This document shows positions 49,164-60,689 of a stretch of 64,000 nucleotides of DNA, piece after piece (the stretch's first letter is position 1; the number at the start of each line of letters is the position of its first letter). The stretch lies in NCBI RefSeq assembly GCF_023094165.1, contig NZ_JALMDK010000007.1, positions 65,099 through 129,098 of the forward strand. The letters are read 5' to 3'. The notes under the pieces were generated by a model that had not been told where the DNA came from, ran no database searches, and was given only the letters and a program-made list of their open reading frames with translations. The position numbers and the translations under genes were made by a program. The DNA is from Crossiella sp. S99.2 (GTDB lineage Bacteria; Actinomycetota; Actinomycetes; Mycobacteriales; Pseudonocardiaceae).

Positions 49164-50189
49164 TCAGGCCGAGGCGCGGCGGACCAGGCGGACCGGCAGC
49201 ACCCGGCGGCGCGGTGGCGGGGTGTCGCCGTCGATGAGCTGCTGCAGGGTGGCCACCATCTGCCGGACCTGCTCCCGCGGGTCCTGATGCACGGTGGTCA
49301 GCGGCGGGTTGGTCGCCTCGGCCAGGCCGGGGTGGTCGTCGAAGCCGACCAGCGCCACATCCTCGGGCACTCGCCGGCCCGCGGTCTGCAGCGCGCGCAG
49401 GGCGCCGGCGGCCATGGGGTCGTTGCCCACGAAGACCGCGTCCAGGTTCGGCACCCTGGCCAGCAGCCGGCGCATGGCCTGCTCGCCGCCCTCGGTGGTG
49501 AAGTCGCCCTCCTCGGCCAGCCGGGCCGCGGCCCGGTCGGACAGGCCGAGGGTCTGCTGCCAGCCGGTACGCCGGTCCACCGCCGAGCGCTGGTCCTGCG
49601 GGCCGGTCACAGTGCCGATCCGCTTGCGCCCCAACGACCGCAGGTGCTCCACCGCGAGCTTCGCGCCGCCGGTGTTGTCGAAGTCCACCAGGTGCAGGCC
49701 GCGGATGGCCCCGCCCGGCCTGCCACCGCCGTAGACCATCGGCAGCCGCAGCGGACGCAGTGCGGCGGGCAGCTGGTCGGCCTGGTGTGAGGCGAAGATC
49801 AGCGCGCCGTCCACGTGTCCGCCGTCCAGGAAGCGCACCGTGCCAGGGATGTCCTCCTCGCTGTCCACCAGCATCATCAGCATCTGACTGCCCAGCGCGG
49901 ACAACTGGCGGAAGGCGCCGCGGACGATCTCGGCGAAGTAGGGGTCCTCCAGGAACTTGGTCTCCGGCTCGGAGAGCACCAGGGCGACCGCGTTGGTGCG
50001 GCGGGTGACCAGCGAGCGGGCCGCCTGGTTGGGCGAGTAGCCCAGCTCGCGGGCGGAGTCGAGCACCTTCTCCCTGGACCGGGCGCTGACGTAGCTCTCC
50101 TCGTTGAGCGCCCTGGACGCGGTGGACCGGGAGACGCCCGCGTGCGCGGCGACATCCTCCAGCGTCGGCCGTGCCTCATCTCGGATCAC
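49164..50189 (-). CDS. LacI-family regulator, CebR-like
   Basis: The protein has 341 residues. The helix-turn-helix is at about residues 9-30 (TLEDVAAHAGVSRSTASRAL), followed by the hinge and sugar-binding core. The GTG at 50189 gives the shortest complete HTH-containing form. Context strongly suggests a cellobiose or cello-oligosaccharide regulator: a GH6 cellulase with a perfect CebR box on one side and a divergent sugar ABC importer on the other. Direct sequence comparison with CebR would be needed to fix the name. Confidence 0.85.
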   Translation of the reverse strand: MIRDEARPTLEDVAAHAGVSRSTASRALNEESYVSARSREKVLDSARELGYSPNQAARSLVTRRTNAVALVLSEPETKFLEDPYFAEIVRGAFRQLSALGSQMLMMLVDSEEDIPGTVRFLDGGHVDGALIFASHQADQLPAALRPLRLPMVYGGGRPGGAIRGLHLVDFDNTGGAKLAVEHLRSLGRKRIGTVTGPQDQRSAVDRRTGWQQTLGLSDRAAARLAEEGDFTTEGGEQAMRRLLARVPNLDAVFVGNDPMAAGALRALQTAGRRVPEDVALVGFDDHPGLAEATNPPLTTVHQDPREQVRQMVATLQQLIDGDTPPPRRRVLPVRLVRRASA

Positions 50190-50312
50190 ACCCACCACCC
50201 TATCCGGCCCAGGCCACCAAACACGGCTTAACCCGGGCAACGCGGCCGAACGGCTGAAACCGGTCAGGACCCGACCTCCGCAGGGCGCTGATCCGGGGCG
50301 ATCCCGGCATCC

Positions 50313-50328
50313 TGGAGAGCGCATTCCA
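50313..50328. promoter_or_regulatory. LacI-type half-palindrome upstream of the ABC importer
   Basis: TGGAGAGC|GCATTCCA has matching outer TGGA/TCCA and inner GCGC (12 of 16 positions symmetrical). It resembles a degenerate version of the TGGGAGCGCTCCCA site and lies 34 bp upstream of the binding-protein start, in the LacI/ABC divergent region. Confidence 0.45.
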
Positions 50329-50361
50329 CGCTGCCGCCGCCACGGTCAGATGAGGAGCGTC

Positions 50362-51669
50362 ATGCGGTTACCCGGACTCGCCGCGGTCGGGCTGATCCTG
50401 TTCGCCGTCGGTCTTTCCGGCTGCGACCCGGCCGAGGACCGCGGTGGCAGCGGCACGCTCACCTACTGGGCTAGCAACCAGTCGGCCAGCCTGGACCGGG
50501 ACCGGGAGATCCTCACCCCGCGACTGGCCGAGTTCACCCGGCGCACCGGGATCGAGGTCGAGCTGGAGGTGATTCCCTGGTCGGACCTGCTCAACCGGAT
50601 CCTGGCCGCGGCCTCCAGCGGGCAGGGGCCGGATGTGCTCAACATCGGCAACACCTGGTCGGCCTCGCTGCAGGCCAGCGGCGCGCTGCTGCCCTTCGAC
50701 GAGCCAGCGCTGGCCAAGGTCGGCGGCCGGGACCGGTTCCTGCCCAGCACGCTGACCTCCACCGGCGCGGCCGGGCAGCCACCGGCCGCGGTTCCGTTGT
50801 ACGGCCTGGCCTACGGCCTGTACTACAGCAGGAAACGCTTCGCCGAGGCGGGGATCAGCGCCCCGCCGGGCACCTGGGCCGAGTTCCTGGACACCGCGCG
50901 CAAGCTCACCGAACCGGCCAAGGACCGTTGGGGGCTGGGCATCATGGGATCCAGCTACACCTCGAACGCGCACCTCGCGTTCATCTTCGGCCGCCAGCAC
51001 GGCGCGACCCTGTTCGAGGGCAACCGGTCCACTGTGGACTCACCGCAGCTCGCCGCGGGCATCGGGCAGTACCTGGACCTGGTGGCCGGGGCGAAGGTGG
51101 TCAACCCGGGCAACGCCGAATACCAGAACGACACCCAGCCGCTCAAGGACTTCGCCACCGGGCGGACCGCGATGGTGATGTTGCAGAGCCACGCCACCAT
51201 GGGCTTGCACGCCAACGGAATGGCGGAACAGGACTACGGGGTCGCGCCGATCCCGGTGCCGGATCCATTGCCACCGGGCGGAAAACGGATCACCAGCCAC
51301 GTGGCCGGGATCAACCTCGGCGTGTTCGCCGACACCGACAACACGGAGGGCGCGCTGAAGTTCGTCGAGTTCATGACCAGCCCGGACACCCAGCGCACGG
51401 TCAACGCGGCGCTCGGCTCGCTGCCGGTGGCCACCGCCGCCTATGACGATCCGCGGTTCCAGGGCCCGGTGACGCGGACCTTCCGGGAGGTGCTGGCCGG
51501 CACCGCCGAGACCATGCCGATGATCCCCCAGGAAGCCCAGTTCGAGACCCTGGTGGGCACCGCGGTCAAGGACCTCCTGGCCAAGGTCGCCGGTGGCGGG
51601 ACCGTCGCGGTGGCCGACATCCGGGCCGAGCTGGCCGCGGTCGACGAGCGGATGCGCGGCGGCGGATGA
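50362..51669 (+). CDS. Sugar ABC transporter substrate-binding lipoprotein
   Basis: The protein has 435 residues. It carries a lipoprotein signal peptide with lipobox LSGC (Cys at about residue 21), then a family 1 extracellular solute-binding fold (LTYWASNQ, DVLNIGNTW, YGLAYGLYYSRKRF, GRTAMVMLQSHA). It probably binds oligosaccharides; cellobiose/cellotriose is suggested by the adjacent CebR-like regulator and cellulase. ATG 50362 is preferred over 50350 because GAGGAG lies between them. Its stop overlaps the first permease start. Confidence 0.9.
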   Translation: MRLPGLAAVGLILFAVGLSGCDPAEDRGGSGTLTYWASNQSASLDRDREILTPRLAEFTRRTGIEVELEVIPWSDLLNRILAAASSGQGPDVLNIGNTWSASLQASGALLPFDEPALAKVGGRDRFLPSTLTSTGAAGQPPAAVPLYGLAYGLYYSRKRFAEAGISAPPGTWAEFLDTARKLTEPAKDRWGLGIMGSSYTSNAHLAFIFGRQHGATLFEGNRSTVDSPQLAAGIGQYLDLVAGAKVVNPGNAEYQNDTQPLKDFATGRTAMVMLQSHATMGLHANGMAEQDYGVAPIPVPDPLPPGGKRITSHVAGINLGVFADTDNTEGALKFVEFMTSPDTQRTVNAALGSLPVATAAYDDPRFQGPVTRTFREVLAGTAETMPMIPQEAQFETLVGTAVKDLLAKVAGGGTVAVADIRAELAAVDERMRGGG

Positions 51670-52592
51670 GCGGATCGACCCCGGGCCGGCGCCGCGCGGT
51701 CCGGCTGCTGCCGTACCTGTTGCTGGCGCCCGCGTTGCTGGTCGAACTGCTGGTGCACGTGCTGCCGATGCTGGCCGGTGCGGTGATGAGCCTGTTGCGG
51801 CTCAACCAGTTCGCCATCCGCGACCTCACCCGGGCCCCGGCGGCCGGATTGGACAACTACCGGCTGGCCGCCGACCTGACCGGCCCGGTCGGCGCGGATC
51901 TGCTGCGCTCCTTCGGGATCACCCTGGCGTTCAGTCTGCTCGCGGTGAGTGGGGCGTTCCTGCTCGGCCTCGCGGGCGCGGTGGCGATGCGCAAGGCGTT
52001 CCGGGGCAGGGGATTGCTGCGCACGCTGCTGCTGATCCCGTTCGCACTGCCGGTGTTCTCCAGTGTGATCACCTGGAACTTCATGCTGCAACGCGACACC
52101 GGCCTGGTGAACACGGTGCTGGTGGACTGGCTCGGCCTCACCGAGGACCGGCTGTTCTGGCTGGTCGGGCCGAACAGCTTCGCGAGTCTGGTCGTGGTCG
52201 CGGTGTGGCGGACCTGGCCGTTCGCCTTCCTCACCATCACCGCTGGGCTACAGAGCATCCCGGCCGAGCTGTACGAGGCCGCCGACCTGGACGGCGCGGG
52301 ACCGTGGCGCCGGCTGTTCGCGGTGACGCTGCCGCTGTTGCGGCCGGTCACCACGGTGCTCGTGCTGGTGCTGTTCCTGTGGTCCTGCAACGACTTCACC
52401 ACCCCGTTCACCCTCTTCGGCGCGGCCGCCCCGGCCGAGGCGGACGTGGTGTCCCTGCACATCTACCAGTCCTCCTTCGTCACCTGGAACTTCGGCCTTG
52501 GCTCGGCGATGTCCATGCTGATGCTGGGTTTCCTGCTGCTGGTGACGATCGGCTACCTGGCGCTGACCGGACGGAGGCGGCGGGATGGGTGA
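51666..52592 (+). CDS. Sugar ABC transporter permease (MalF/UgpA type)
   Basis: The protein has 308 residues with six predicted membrane helices. The cytoplasmic EAA loop (YEAADLDGAGPWRRLF) for contact with the ATPase is clear near residue 205. It overlaps the binding-protein gene by four bases and the second permease by eight. No ATPase gene is adjacent; a shared ATPase of the MsiK type encoded elsewhere would complete the importer, as is common in actinobacteria. Confidence 0.9.
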   Translation: MSGSTPGRRRAVRLLPYLLLAPALLVELLVHVLPMLAGAVMSLLRLNQFAIRDLTRAPAAGLDNYRLAADLTGPVGADLLRSFGITLAFSLLAVSGAFLLGLAGAVAMRKAFRGRGLLRTLLLIPFALPVFSSVITWNFMLQRDTGLVNTVLVDWLGLTEDRLFWLVGPNSFASLVVVAVWRTWPFAFLTITAGLQSIPAELYEAADLDGAGPWRRLFAVTLPLLRPVTTVLVLVLFLWSCNDFTTPFTLFGAAAPAEADVVSLHIYQSSFVTWNFGLGSAMSMLMLGFLLLVTIGYLALTGRRRRDG

Positions 52593-53427
52593 GTCCGCGG
52601 TGGTGCGCTGGTCGCGGCGGTTGGTGATCGTGGCGCTGACCGGGTTCGCGCTCACCCCGGTGTACGTGATGATCACCTCCGCGGTGAAGCCGCTGCGCGA
52701 TGTGCAGGGCCCGTTCACCGCCTGGCCCAGCGTGCTCACCCTGGAGCCGTTCCGGGAGATGTGGCGCACGGTGCCGCTGGCCCGGTACTTCCTCAACAGC
52801 GCGGTGGTCGCGCTGGGCGCCACCGCCTGCTCCATGGTGATCGCGATCCTGGCCGCGTACTCGTTGAGCCGCTACCGTTTCCGCGGCCGCGGCGCCTTCC
52901 TCACCGCGGTGCTGTCCACCCAGATGTTCCCCGGCATCCTGTTCCTGCTGCCGCTGTTCCTGTTGTTCGTCAACCTGGACCGGGTCACCGGGCTGCGCCT
53001 GTTCGGCAGCCAGGCCGGGCTGATCATCACCTACCTGACCTTCGCGCTGCCGTTCTCCATCTACCTGCTGCTCGGCTACTTCGACTCCATCCCACGGGAA
53101 CTCGACGAACAGGCCACAGTGGACGGTTGCGGGCCGGTGGGCGCGCTGTTCCGGGTGGTGCTGCCCGCCGCGCTGCCCGGGGTGGCCGCGGTGGCGATCT
53201 ACAGCTTCATGACCGCCTGGAGCGAGGTGCTCTTCGCCTCGGTGCTCACCACCGCCGACACCCGCACCCTGGCCGTGGGCTTGCGGGGTTACGCCACCCA
53301 GTCCAGCGTGTACTGGAACCAGGTGATGGCCGCCTCGCTGGTGGTGAGCATCCCGGTGGTGCTGGGGTTCCTGTTGCTGCAGAAGGCATTGGTGCGCGGA
53401 CTGACCGCGGGCGCGGTCAAGGGCTGA
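52585..53427 (+). CDS. Sugar ABC transporter permease (MalG type)
   Basis: The protein has 280 residues with six predicted helices. The EAA-loop equivalent is DEQATVDGCGPVGALF. It completes the membrane part of the importer with the preceding permease. Its 3' end overlaps the convergent P-loop kinase gene by 11 bp, with no terminator in between. Confidence 0.9.
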   Translation: MGESAVVRWSRRLVIVALTGFALTPVYVMITSAVKPLRDVQGPFTAWPSVLTLEPFREMWRTVPLARYFLNSAVVALGATACSMVIAILAAYSLSRYRFRGRGAFLTAVLSTQMFPGILFLLPLFLLFVNLDRVTGLRLFGSQAGLIITYLTFALPFSIYLLLGYFDSIPRELDEQATVDGCGPVGALFRVVLPAALPGVAAVAIYSFMTAWSEVLFASVLTTADTRTLAVGLRGYATQSSVYWNQVMAASLVVSIPVVLGFLLLQKALVRGLTAGAVKG

Positions 53428-53938
53428 GCCAGGCCAGCCGGACCCGGTCGGCCACCTCGGCGACAGACCGGTTGTCGGTGTCCACTCGGAGGTCGCCGAT
53501 CGGGCGGCGAATCGGGGATTCGGCGGCGAGCCGGCGCAGCTCGTCCGGATCGCGGCCGCGCAGGTCGTCACCGGGGATCGGCGGCCCGTGTCCCTGGCCG
53601 CGCGCCAGGATCCGTTCGGTCAGCCGCTCGCGACCGGCCCGCAGCTCGCACACGGTCAGCCTGATCCCGGGCAGCGCCTCGGCATAGGAGTCGAGCACGG
53701 CGGGCCCACTGATATCGCCGGAGAGCACGAGCGACCGGATGCCGTTGGCGCGGAAGGTCGTCCAGGCCGAGGCGAGGTTGCGCGCGGTCAGCCAGGTCGA
53801 GTCCGGCTGGCAGAAGCCGAGCTGGGCCAGGTCGAGATAGGCGACGGCGACCCCGGTGCGTGCCAGGTGCGCGTAGACCTGCCAGCCCACCACCGACTTG
53901 CCGACCGCGCGCGGCCCGCACAACAGCAACGCGGTCAC
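53417..53938 (-). CDS. P-loop kinase-like ATPase, downstream copy
   Basis: The protein has 173 residues. Walker A is CGPRAVGKS near the N-terminus (LLLCGPRAVGKSVVGWQVY). The rest resembles small nucleoside/shikimate-type kinases without a recognisable substrate motif. The GTG at 53938 overlaps the stop of its upstream paralogue (GTGA), so the two are coupled. The substrate is unknown. Confidence 0.7.
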   Translation of the reverse strand: MTALLLCGPRAVGKSVVGWQVYAHLARTGVAVAYLDLAQLGFCQPDSTWLTARNLASAWTTFRANGIRSLVLSGDISGPAVLDSYAEALPGIRLTVCELRAGRERLTERILARGQGHGPPIPGDDLRGRDPDELRRLAAESPIRRPIGDLRVDTDNRSVAEVADRVRLAWLSP

Positions 53939-54438
53939 CGCGCCCACCGCTCCAGCACCAGCCGCGCCACCGCCACCGTGGACAGCCCGGTGGTGTCCAC
54001 GCACAGATCGGCGAAGTCGTTGCGGTCCATGGCCTCGGCCTCCCGCACCGCGGCCTCGGCCAGTTCGGTCAGCCAGCCGCGCCGGTGGATCCGGTCCCGC
54101 AACTCTGTGGCCCTGACCCGCAACCGGCACAGCGTCACCGCCGCACCGGGCAGCGCGCCGGTGTAGCGCCGGGCGACGGTGGCGTTCTCCAGGATGCCGG
54201 AGACGATCAGCCCCTCTCTACCGACCGTTCGGTAGGCGGGCAGCATCGCGGCCAGGTTGGCCGCCTTGATCCGATGGTTGGCCGGGTCGTCGGCGGGGAC
54301 GGGGGAGCACAGGCCGAGCTGATCCGTGTCGACATAGCCGGTCCCCGGCAGCTGGGTGTGGATCTCCCAGCCCACCGTGGACTTGCCCACGCCGGAAGGG
54401 CCGCACAGCCACAGCACCGGGAAACGATCACCAGCCAC
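53935..54438 (-). CDS. P-loop kinase-like ATPase, upstream copy
   Basis: The protein has 167 residues. Walker A is CGPSGVGKST (LWLCGPSGVGKSTVGWEIH). DTDQLGLC and a C-terminal RNDFADLCVDTTGLSTVAVA segment are shared in outline with the downstream copy, indicating tandem duplication. The GTG at 54438 is used. A TACCGACCGTTCGGTA palindrome copy lies inside the gene at 54218-54235. The function is unknown; small cytosolic kinases of this look occur widely in actinomycetes. Confidence 0.7.
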   Translation of the reverse strand: MAGDRFPVLWLCGPSGVGKSTVGWEIHTQLPGTGYVDTDQLGLCSPVPADDPANHRIKAANLAAMLPAYRTVGREGLIVSGILENATVARRYTGALPGAAVTLCRLRVRATELRDRIHRRGWLTELAEAAVREAEAMDRNDFADLCVDTTGLSTVAVARLVLERWAR

Positions 54439-54482
54439 CCGGTGCAGGGTAGTGCGGCCCGGATCGGGGCGGCCAGCGGATT

Positions 54483-55184
54483 TCAGGCATCCGCGATCCG
54501 GTCCAGCCACTCCACCAGCAGCGCCTGCTCGGTCCCGGACAGTGCACCCACCGGATCGCTGCGCAGCGCGGCGGCCAGTCCGGCGGCGCGGGCGGGCACA
54601 TCGGTGTCGCCGAGCGCCTGCCCGCCGGTGGTGATTGAGCTGATCACGTGCTCCCGGGCGGCGGCGGCGAACTCCATGTCCCGCTCGTCCTCCGGGGTGC
54701 CGATCAGGGTCAGCACCACGCCCTTGCCGGTGGCGTGCACCAGTTCCGCGCCGCGGCTGACGCTGACCCGCAGCTGGCCTGCCTCGGCGATGCGCTGCAC
54801 GATCCGGCGCAGCTTGTTCTCCGCCTCCTTGCCCGCCGCGGAGGAGGCGCCCGCCTTCGGATCGCCGTACATCAGCAGGTAGAAGGCGGGGTGGGTCAGG
54901 CCGAACTGGACGTGCAGGTCCCAGCCGCGGCGCAGGTCCTCGACCGGATTGTCGCTCTCCCCGAGGGCGACCTTGTCGGTCAGGTACTCGGCGAAGCCGT
55001 GCGCGGCCACCGCCTCCAGGAGGCCGTCCTTGTCCCCGAACAGTCGGTAGAGAGTGGGTGCCTGCACCCCGGCCGCGGCGCTCACCGCACGGGTGGACAC
55101 CGCGTCCCGGCCGCCCTCGGCCAGTAGCTCGGCAGCCGCTCTCACCAGGCGGTCCCTGGTGGCCTCGGCGCTCTTCTCGGTCAT
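54483..55184 (-). CDS. TetR-family regulator divergent from an SDR
   Basis: The protein has 233 residues. The HTH region is at about residues 28-48 (VSTRAVSAAAGVQAPTLYRLF). It is divergently transcribed from the SDR at 55280, with the GTATCA-G-TGATAC palindrome between them, the standard arrangement for a TetR repressor of an adjacent redox gene. The ATG at 55184 is used; a second in-frame start upstream is not supported. Confidence 0.87.
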   Translation of the reverse strand: MTEKSAEATRDRLVRAAAELLAEGGRDAVSTRAVSAAAGVQAPTLYRLFGDKDGLLEAVAAHGFAEYLTDKVALGESDNPVEDLRRGWDLHVQFGLTHPAFYLLMYGDPKAGASSAAGKEAENKLRRIVQRIAEAGQLRVSVSRGAELVHATGKGVVLTLIGTPEDERDMEFAAAAREHVISSITTGGQALGDTDVPARAAGLAAALRSDPVGALSGTEQALLVEWLDRIADA

Positions 55185-55222
55185 GCAATCAACGATAACA
55201 AACTTCTAGTAGCGTCGCTCCG

Positions 55223-55235
55223 GTATCAGTGATAC
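55223..55235. promoter_or_regulatory. Palindromic operator between TetR and SDR genes
   Basis: GTATCA-G-TGATAC is a perfect inverted repeat around a single central base, in the 95-bp divergent spacer. It is a likely TetR operator controlling both genes. Confidence 0.6.
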
Positions 55236-55279
55236 GGTGATGTCGTTAGCAACGGAAACGCCAGTTAGGGAGTGGAACG

Positions 55280-56020
55280 ATGACTGTTCCTGCGCAGCAG
55301 CGGGTCGCGATCGTCACCGGTGGATCGCGCGGCATCGGCCGGGCGAGCGCACAGCGGCTGGCCGCCGACGGCCAGGCCGTGGTGCTGGTCTACGGCGGCA
55401 ACAAGGCCGAAGCCGACCAAGCGGTAGGTGAGATCACCGCGGCCGGTGGGCAGGCCATCGCGGTGCAGGCCGACGTGGCCGACGAGGCGGCGATGACCGC
55501 GGTGTTCGACGCGGCCGAGCAGGCCTTCGGCGGGGTGGACGTGGTGGTGCACGCCGCGGGGATCATGCACCTGTCCACCGTGGCCGACCTCGATCTGGAT
55601 CAGCTCGACCGGCTGCACCGGACCAACATCCGCGGCCCGTTCGTGGTGGCCAAGCTGGCCGCGAACCGGGTCCGCCAGGGTGGCGCGATCATCAACTTCT
55701 CCACCTCGGTGATGGGCACCCTGCTGCCGACCTACGCCGCCTACACCGCCGCCAAGGGCGCGGTGGAGGTGCTGACCAAGATCCTGGCCAAGGAGCTGCG
55801 CGGCCGGGACATCACGGTCAACGCGGTGGCCCCCGGCCCGACCGCGACCGCGTTGTTCCTGGAGGGCAAGGACGCCGACCTGATCGACCGGATGGCCAAG
55901 ATGGCCCCGCTGGAGCGGATCGGCACGCCGGCGGACATCGCCGAGGTGGTCTCGTTCCTGGCCGGTCCGGCGCGCTGGGTGAACGCGCAGGTGTTGCGCG
56001 CCAACGGCGGCATGGTCTGA
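55280..56020 (+). CDS. SDR-family oxidoreductase (FabG-like)
   Basis: The protein has 246 residues of classical SDR length. The nucleotide motif is TGGSRGIG (about residues 14-21), HAAG is the NNAG equivalent, and the YTAAK segment gives the catalytic Tyr/Lys. The C-terminal VLRANGGMV is typical of the family. AGGGAG precedes the ATG. It is controlled by the divergent TetR gene in all likelihood. The substrate is unknown. Confidence 0.87.
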   Translation: MTVPAQQRVAIVTGGSRGIGRASAQRLAADGQAVVLVYGGNKAEADQAVGEITAAGGQAIAVQADVADEAAMTAVFDAAEQAFGGVDVVVHAAGIMHLSTVADLDLDQLDRLHRTNIRGPFVVAKLAANRVRQGGAIINFSTSVMGTLLPTYAAYTAAKGAVEVLTKILAKELRGRDITVNAVAPGPTATALFLEGKDADLIDRMAKMAPLERIGTPADIAEVVSFLAGPARWVNAQVLRANGGMV

Positions 56021-56033
56021 TGAGCGGGCAGGT

Positions 56034-56633
56034 TCAGGCCGGGGGATCGGTGAGGTCCAGTGCGGCCAGGGTCGAGTCCAGCACCGCGATCTGCCGGGTG
56101 GGCCGGTAGGTCTCCGGATCGGCCACCGCCAGGGTGTTCATGCCCTCGATCAGCGAGACCAGGGACAGGCTCACCGTGGCCCGTCGCGCCTTGGTCCACT
56201 GTGGACGGACCTGGCCGACCAGGCGGTCGATCCGGCTGAGGAAGGCCCGGTTCGCGCTCCGGTGCCGGTCGGCGAGGTCGTCGTCACCCAGGGCGGCGGC
56301 CAGGTAACCCAGCCACACCCTGGCCTCCTGCTGTTTGGCCGGATCCACCGAGGCGGCGTGCCGCAGCACCGCGCGCAGCACCGCCGCCGGTGACCCGCCC
56401 GCCCCCGTCAGCTCGTCCATCGCGGCCCCGGTGCGTTCGTGCAGCAGATCCCTGGCGTGGCGCAGCAACGCCCGCTTGTCCGGGAAGCGGTGCAGCACCA
56501 GGCCGGTGGTGCAGCCCGCCGCCGCGGCCACCGCCCGCAGGGTCAGCCCCTGCGGACCGGTCTCGGCCATCAGTCGCCACACCGCGGCGGAGATCCGCCT
56601 GCCCTGCTCCGCCCGATCCGCGATCCTCGCCAT
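56034..56633 (-). CDS. TetR-family regulator with tandem operators
   Basis: The protein has 199 residues. The HTH lies at about residues 29-49 (LTLRAVAAAAGCTTGLVLHRF). The ATG at 56633 has GAGGTGG upstream. It is divergent from the GNAT gene at 56695; two tandem GTAAC-N4-GTTAC sites fill the 61-bp spacer. Autoregulation and repression of the GNAT gene are likely. It is convergent with the SDR at 55280, with stops 13 bp apart. Confidence 0.87.
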   Translation of the reverse strand: MARIADRAEQGRRISAAVWRLMAETGPQGLTLRAVAAAAGCTTGLVLHRFPDKRALLRHARDLLHERTGAAMDELTGAGGSPAAVLRAVLRHAASVDPAKQQEARVWLGYLAAALGDDDLADRHRSANRAFLSRIDRLVGQVRPQWTKARRATVSLSLVSLIEGMNTLAVADPETYRPTRQIAVLDSTLAALDLTDPPA

Positions 56634-56648
56634 CGGCCACCACCTCTC

Positions 56649-56677
56649 GTAACGCATGTTACCGTAACGTCTGTTAC
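56649..56677. promoter_or_regulatory. Two tandem GTAAC-N4-GTTAC operators
   Basis: Sites at 56649-56662 (GTAAC-GCAT-GTTAC) and 56664-56677 (GTAAC-GTCT-GTTAC) start 15 bp apart. They are flanked by an outer CCTCTCGT / ACGAGAGG inverted pair. The position between the divergent TetR and GNAT starts indicates a TetR operator with two dimers bound side by side. Confidence 0.8.
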
Positions 56678-56694
56678 GACGAGAGGGGTGGCTG

Positions 56695-57150
56695 ATGACC
56701 TTCCAGGTGACCGAGGTGAGCTGGGCGGATCCGGAGGGCGCCGTGCTGCGCAAGGCGCAGCAGGAGGAGCTGGACGCCCGTTACGGCATCGACGACCACG
56801 AGCCGGGAACCCCGCCCTCAGCGGCCGATATCGCGGTGTTCCTGCTGGCCAGGGACGCTGACGGGCAGGCGGTCGGTTGTGGCGCGCTGCGGGTGCTCGG
56901 GCCGGACTCGGTGGAGATCAAGCGGATGTACGTGACGCCGTCCGCGCGCGGCAGCGGGGTGGCGGTGGCGTTGTTGCGGGCACTGGAGAACGAGGCCCGG
57001 CGGCGGGAGTTGCGCACCCTGTTGCTGGAGACCGGGACCGAACAGCCGGAGGCGATGCGCTTCTATGAGCGCGAGGGCTACCGGCCGATCGAGAACTTCG
57101 GCGTCTACGTCGGCTCGGCGCTGTCCCGCTGCTACCGGCGGGACCTGTAA
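56695..57150 (+). CDS. GNAT-family N-acetyltransferase
   Basis: The protein has 151 residues. The acetyl-CoA binding loop is RMYVTPSARGSGVAVAL (R/Q-x-x-G-x-A type), followed by LLLETGTEQPEAMRFYEREGY. The acceptor is unknown. It is placed under the divergent TetR regulator by the tandem operators in the spacer, suggesting an inducible small-molecule modification or detoxification enzyme. Confidence 0.87.
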   Translation: MTFQVTEVSWADPEGAVLRKAQQEELDARYGIDDHEPGTPPSAADIAVFLLARDADGQAVGCGALRVLGPDSVEIKRMYVTPSARGSGVAVALLRALENEARRRELRTLLLETGTEQPEAMRFYEREGYRPIENFGVYVGSALSRCYRRDL

Positions 57151-57190
57151 ATCGGATGTCGCCGTGGTGGTCCGCACCTAGACTCGGGCC

Positions 57191-60100
<2,910 letters not shown>

Positions 60101-60113
60101 GCTGGCGAGTGAG

Positions 60114-60689
60114 ATGAACCTGATCGCACACCTGGAAAGCCGCCTGGGCCCGGTCCAGCACGGCTGGGACACCGACCCGGACGGCGGGCCGATGCCGTTC
60201 ACCATCGTCCAGTGCGACGGCGGGGCGCTGCCCGGCGTCACCACCTTCGCCACCGTCGGGCTCAGCGACAAACACCTGCGCTCCCGGACCTCGGGCAAGG
60301 GCATCCACCAGGAACTGCTGATCTCAGTGCCGTCGGAGCAGGCCGACGGCCCGTTCCCGGCGATGCTCCAGCAGATCGCCGAGGGGCTGCTCGCCGAGGA
60401 AACGGCTCTGCTGCGCGGCGACGTGCTCGGTCCACACGGCCCGATCCTGCCGGACAGCCTGATGGAGGCCTTCTATGCCGCCGCGCCGGTGCACCACGAC
60501 GACGACTTCGCCGTGGCCGAGCCCAGCTCGGACGGACGGCCGTTCGGCATCGTGCTGGTGTGGCTGATCCCGATCAGCCGCGGCGAGGCCGCATTCGTCG
60601 CGGCCCAGGGCTGGACCGCCTTCGAGACAGAACTCGAACGCGTCCAGCCCGACCTGATCGACCCGCGCCGCACCGGGCTGATCCGCTAG
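60114..60689 (+). CDS. Suppressor-of-fused (SUFU)-like domain protein
   Basis: The protein has 191 residues with the bacterial SUFU domain outline (an early QHGWDTDPD, a central HQELLISVP strand, and a terminal ISRGEAAFVAAQGWTAFE segment). Such proteins occur as immunity proteins or in unknown roles; no toxin gene is adjacent. The start codon ATG 60114 follows the glyS stop by 13 bp, so it may be co-transcribed. Its TAG stop is shared head-to-head with the convergent universal stress protein gene (CTAG). Confidence 0.7.
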   Translation: MNLIAHLESRLGPVQHGWDTDPDGGPMPFTIVQCDGGALPGVTTFATVGLSDKHLRSRTSGKGIHQELLISVPSEQADGPFPAMLQQIAEGLLAEETALLRGDVLGPHGPILPDSLMEAFYAAAPVHHDDDFAVAEPSSDGRPFGIVLVWLIPISRGEAAFVAAQGWTAFETELERVQPDLIDPRRTGLIR

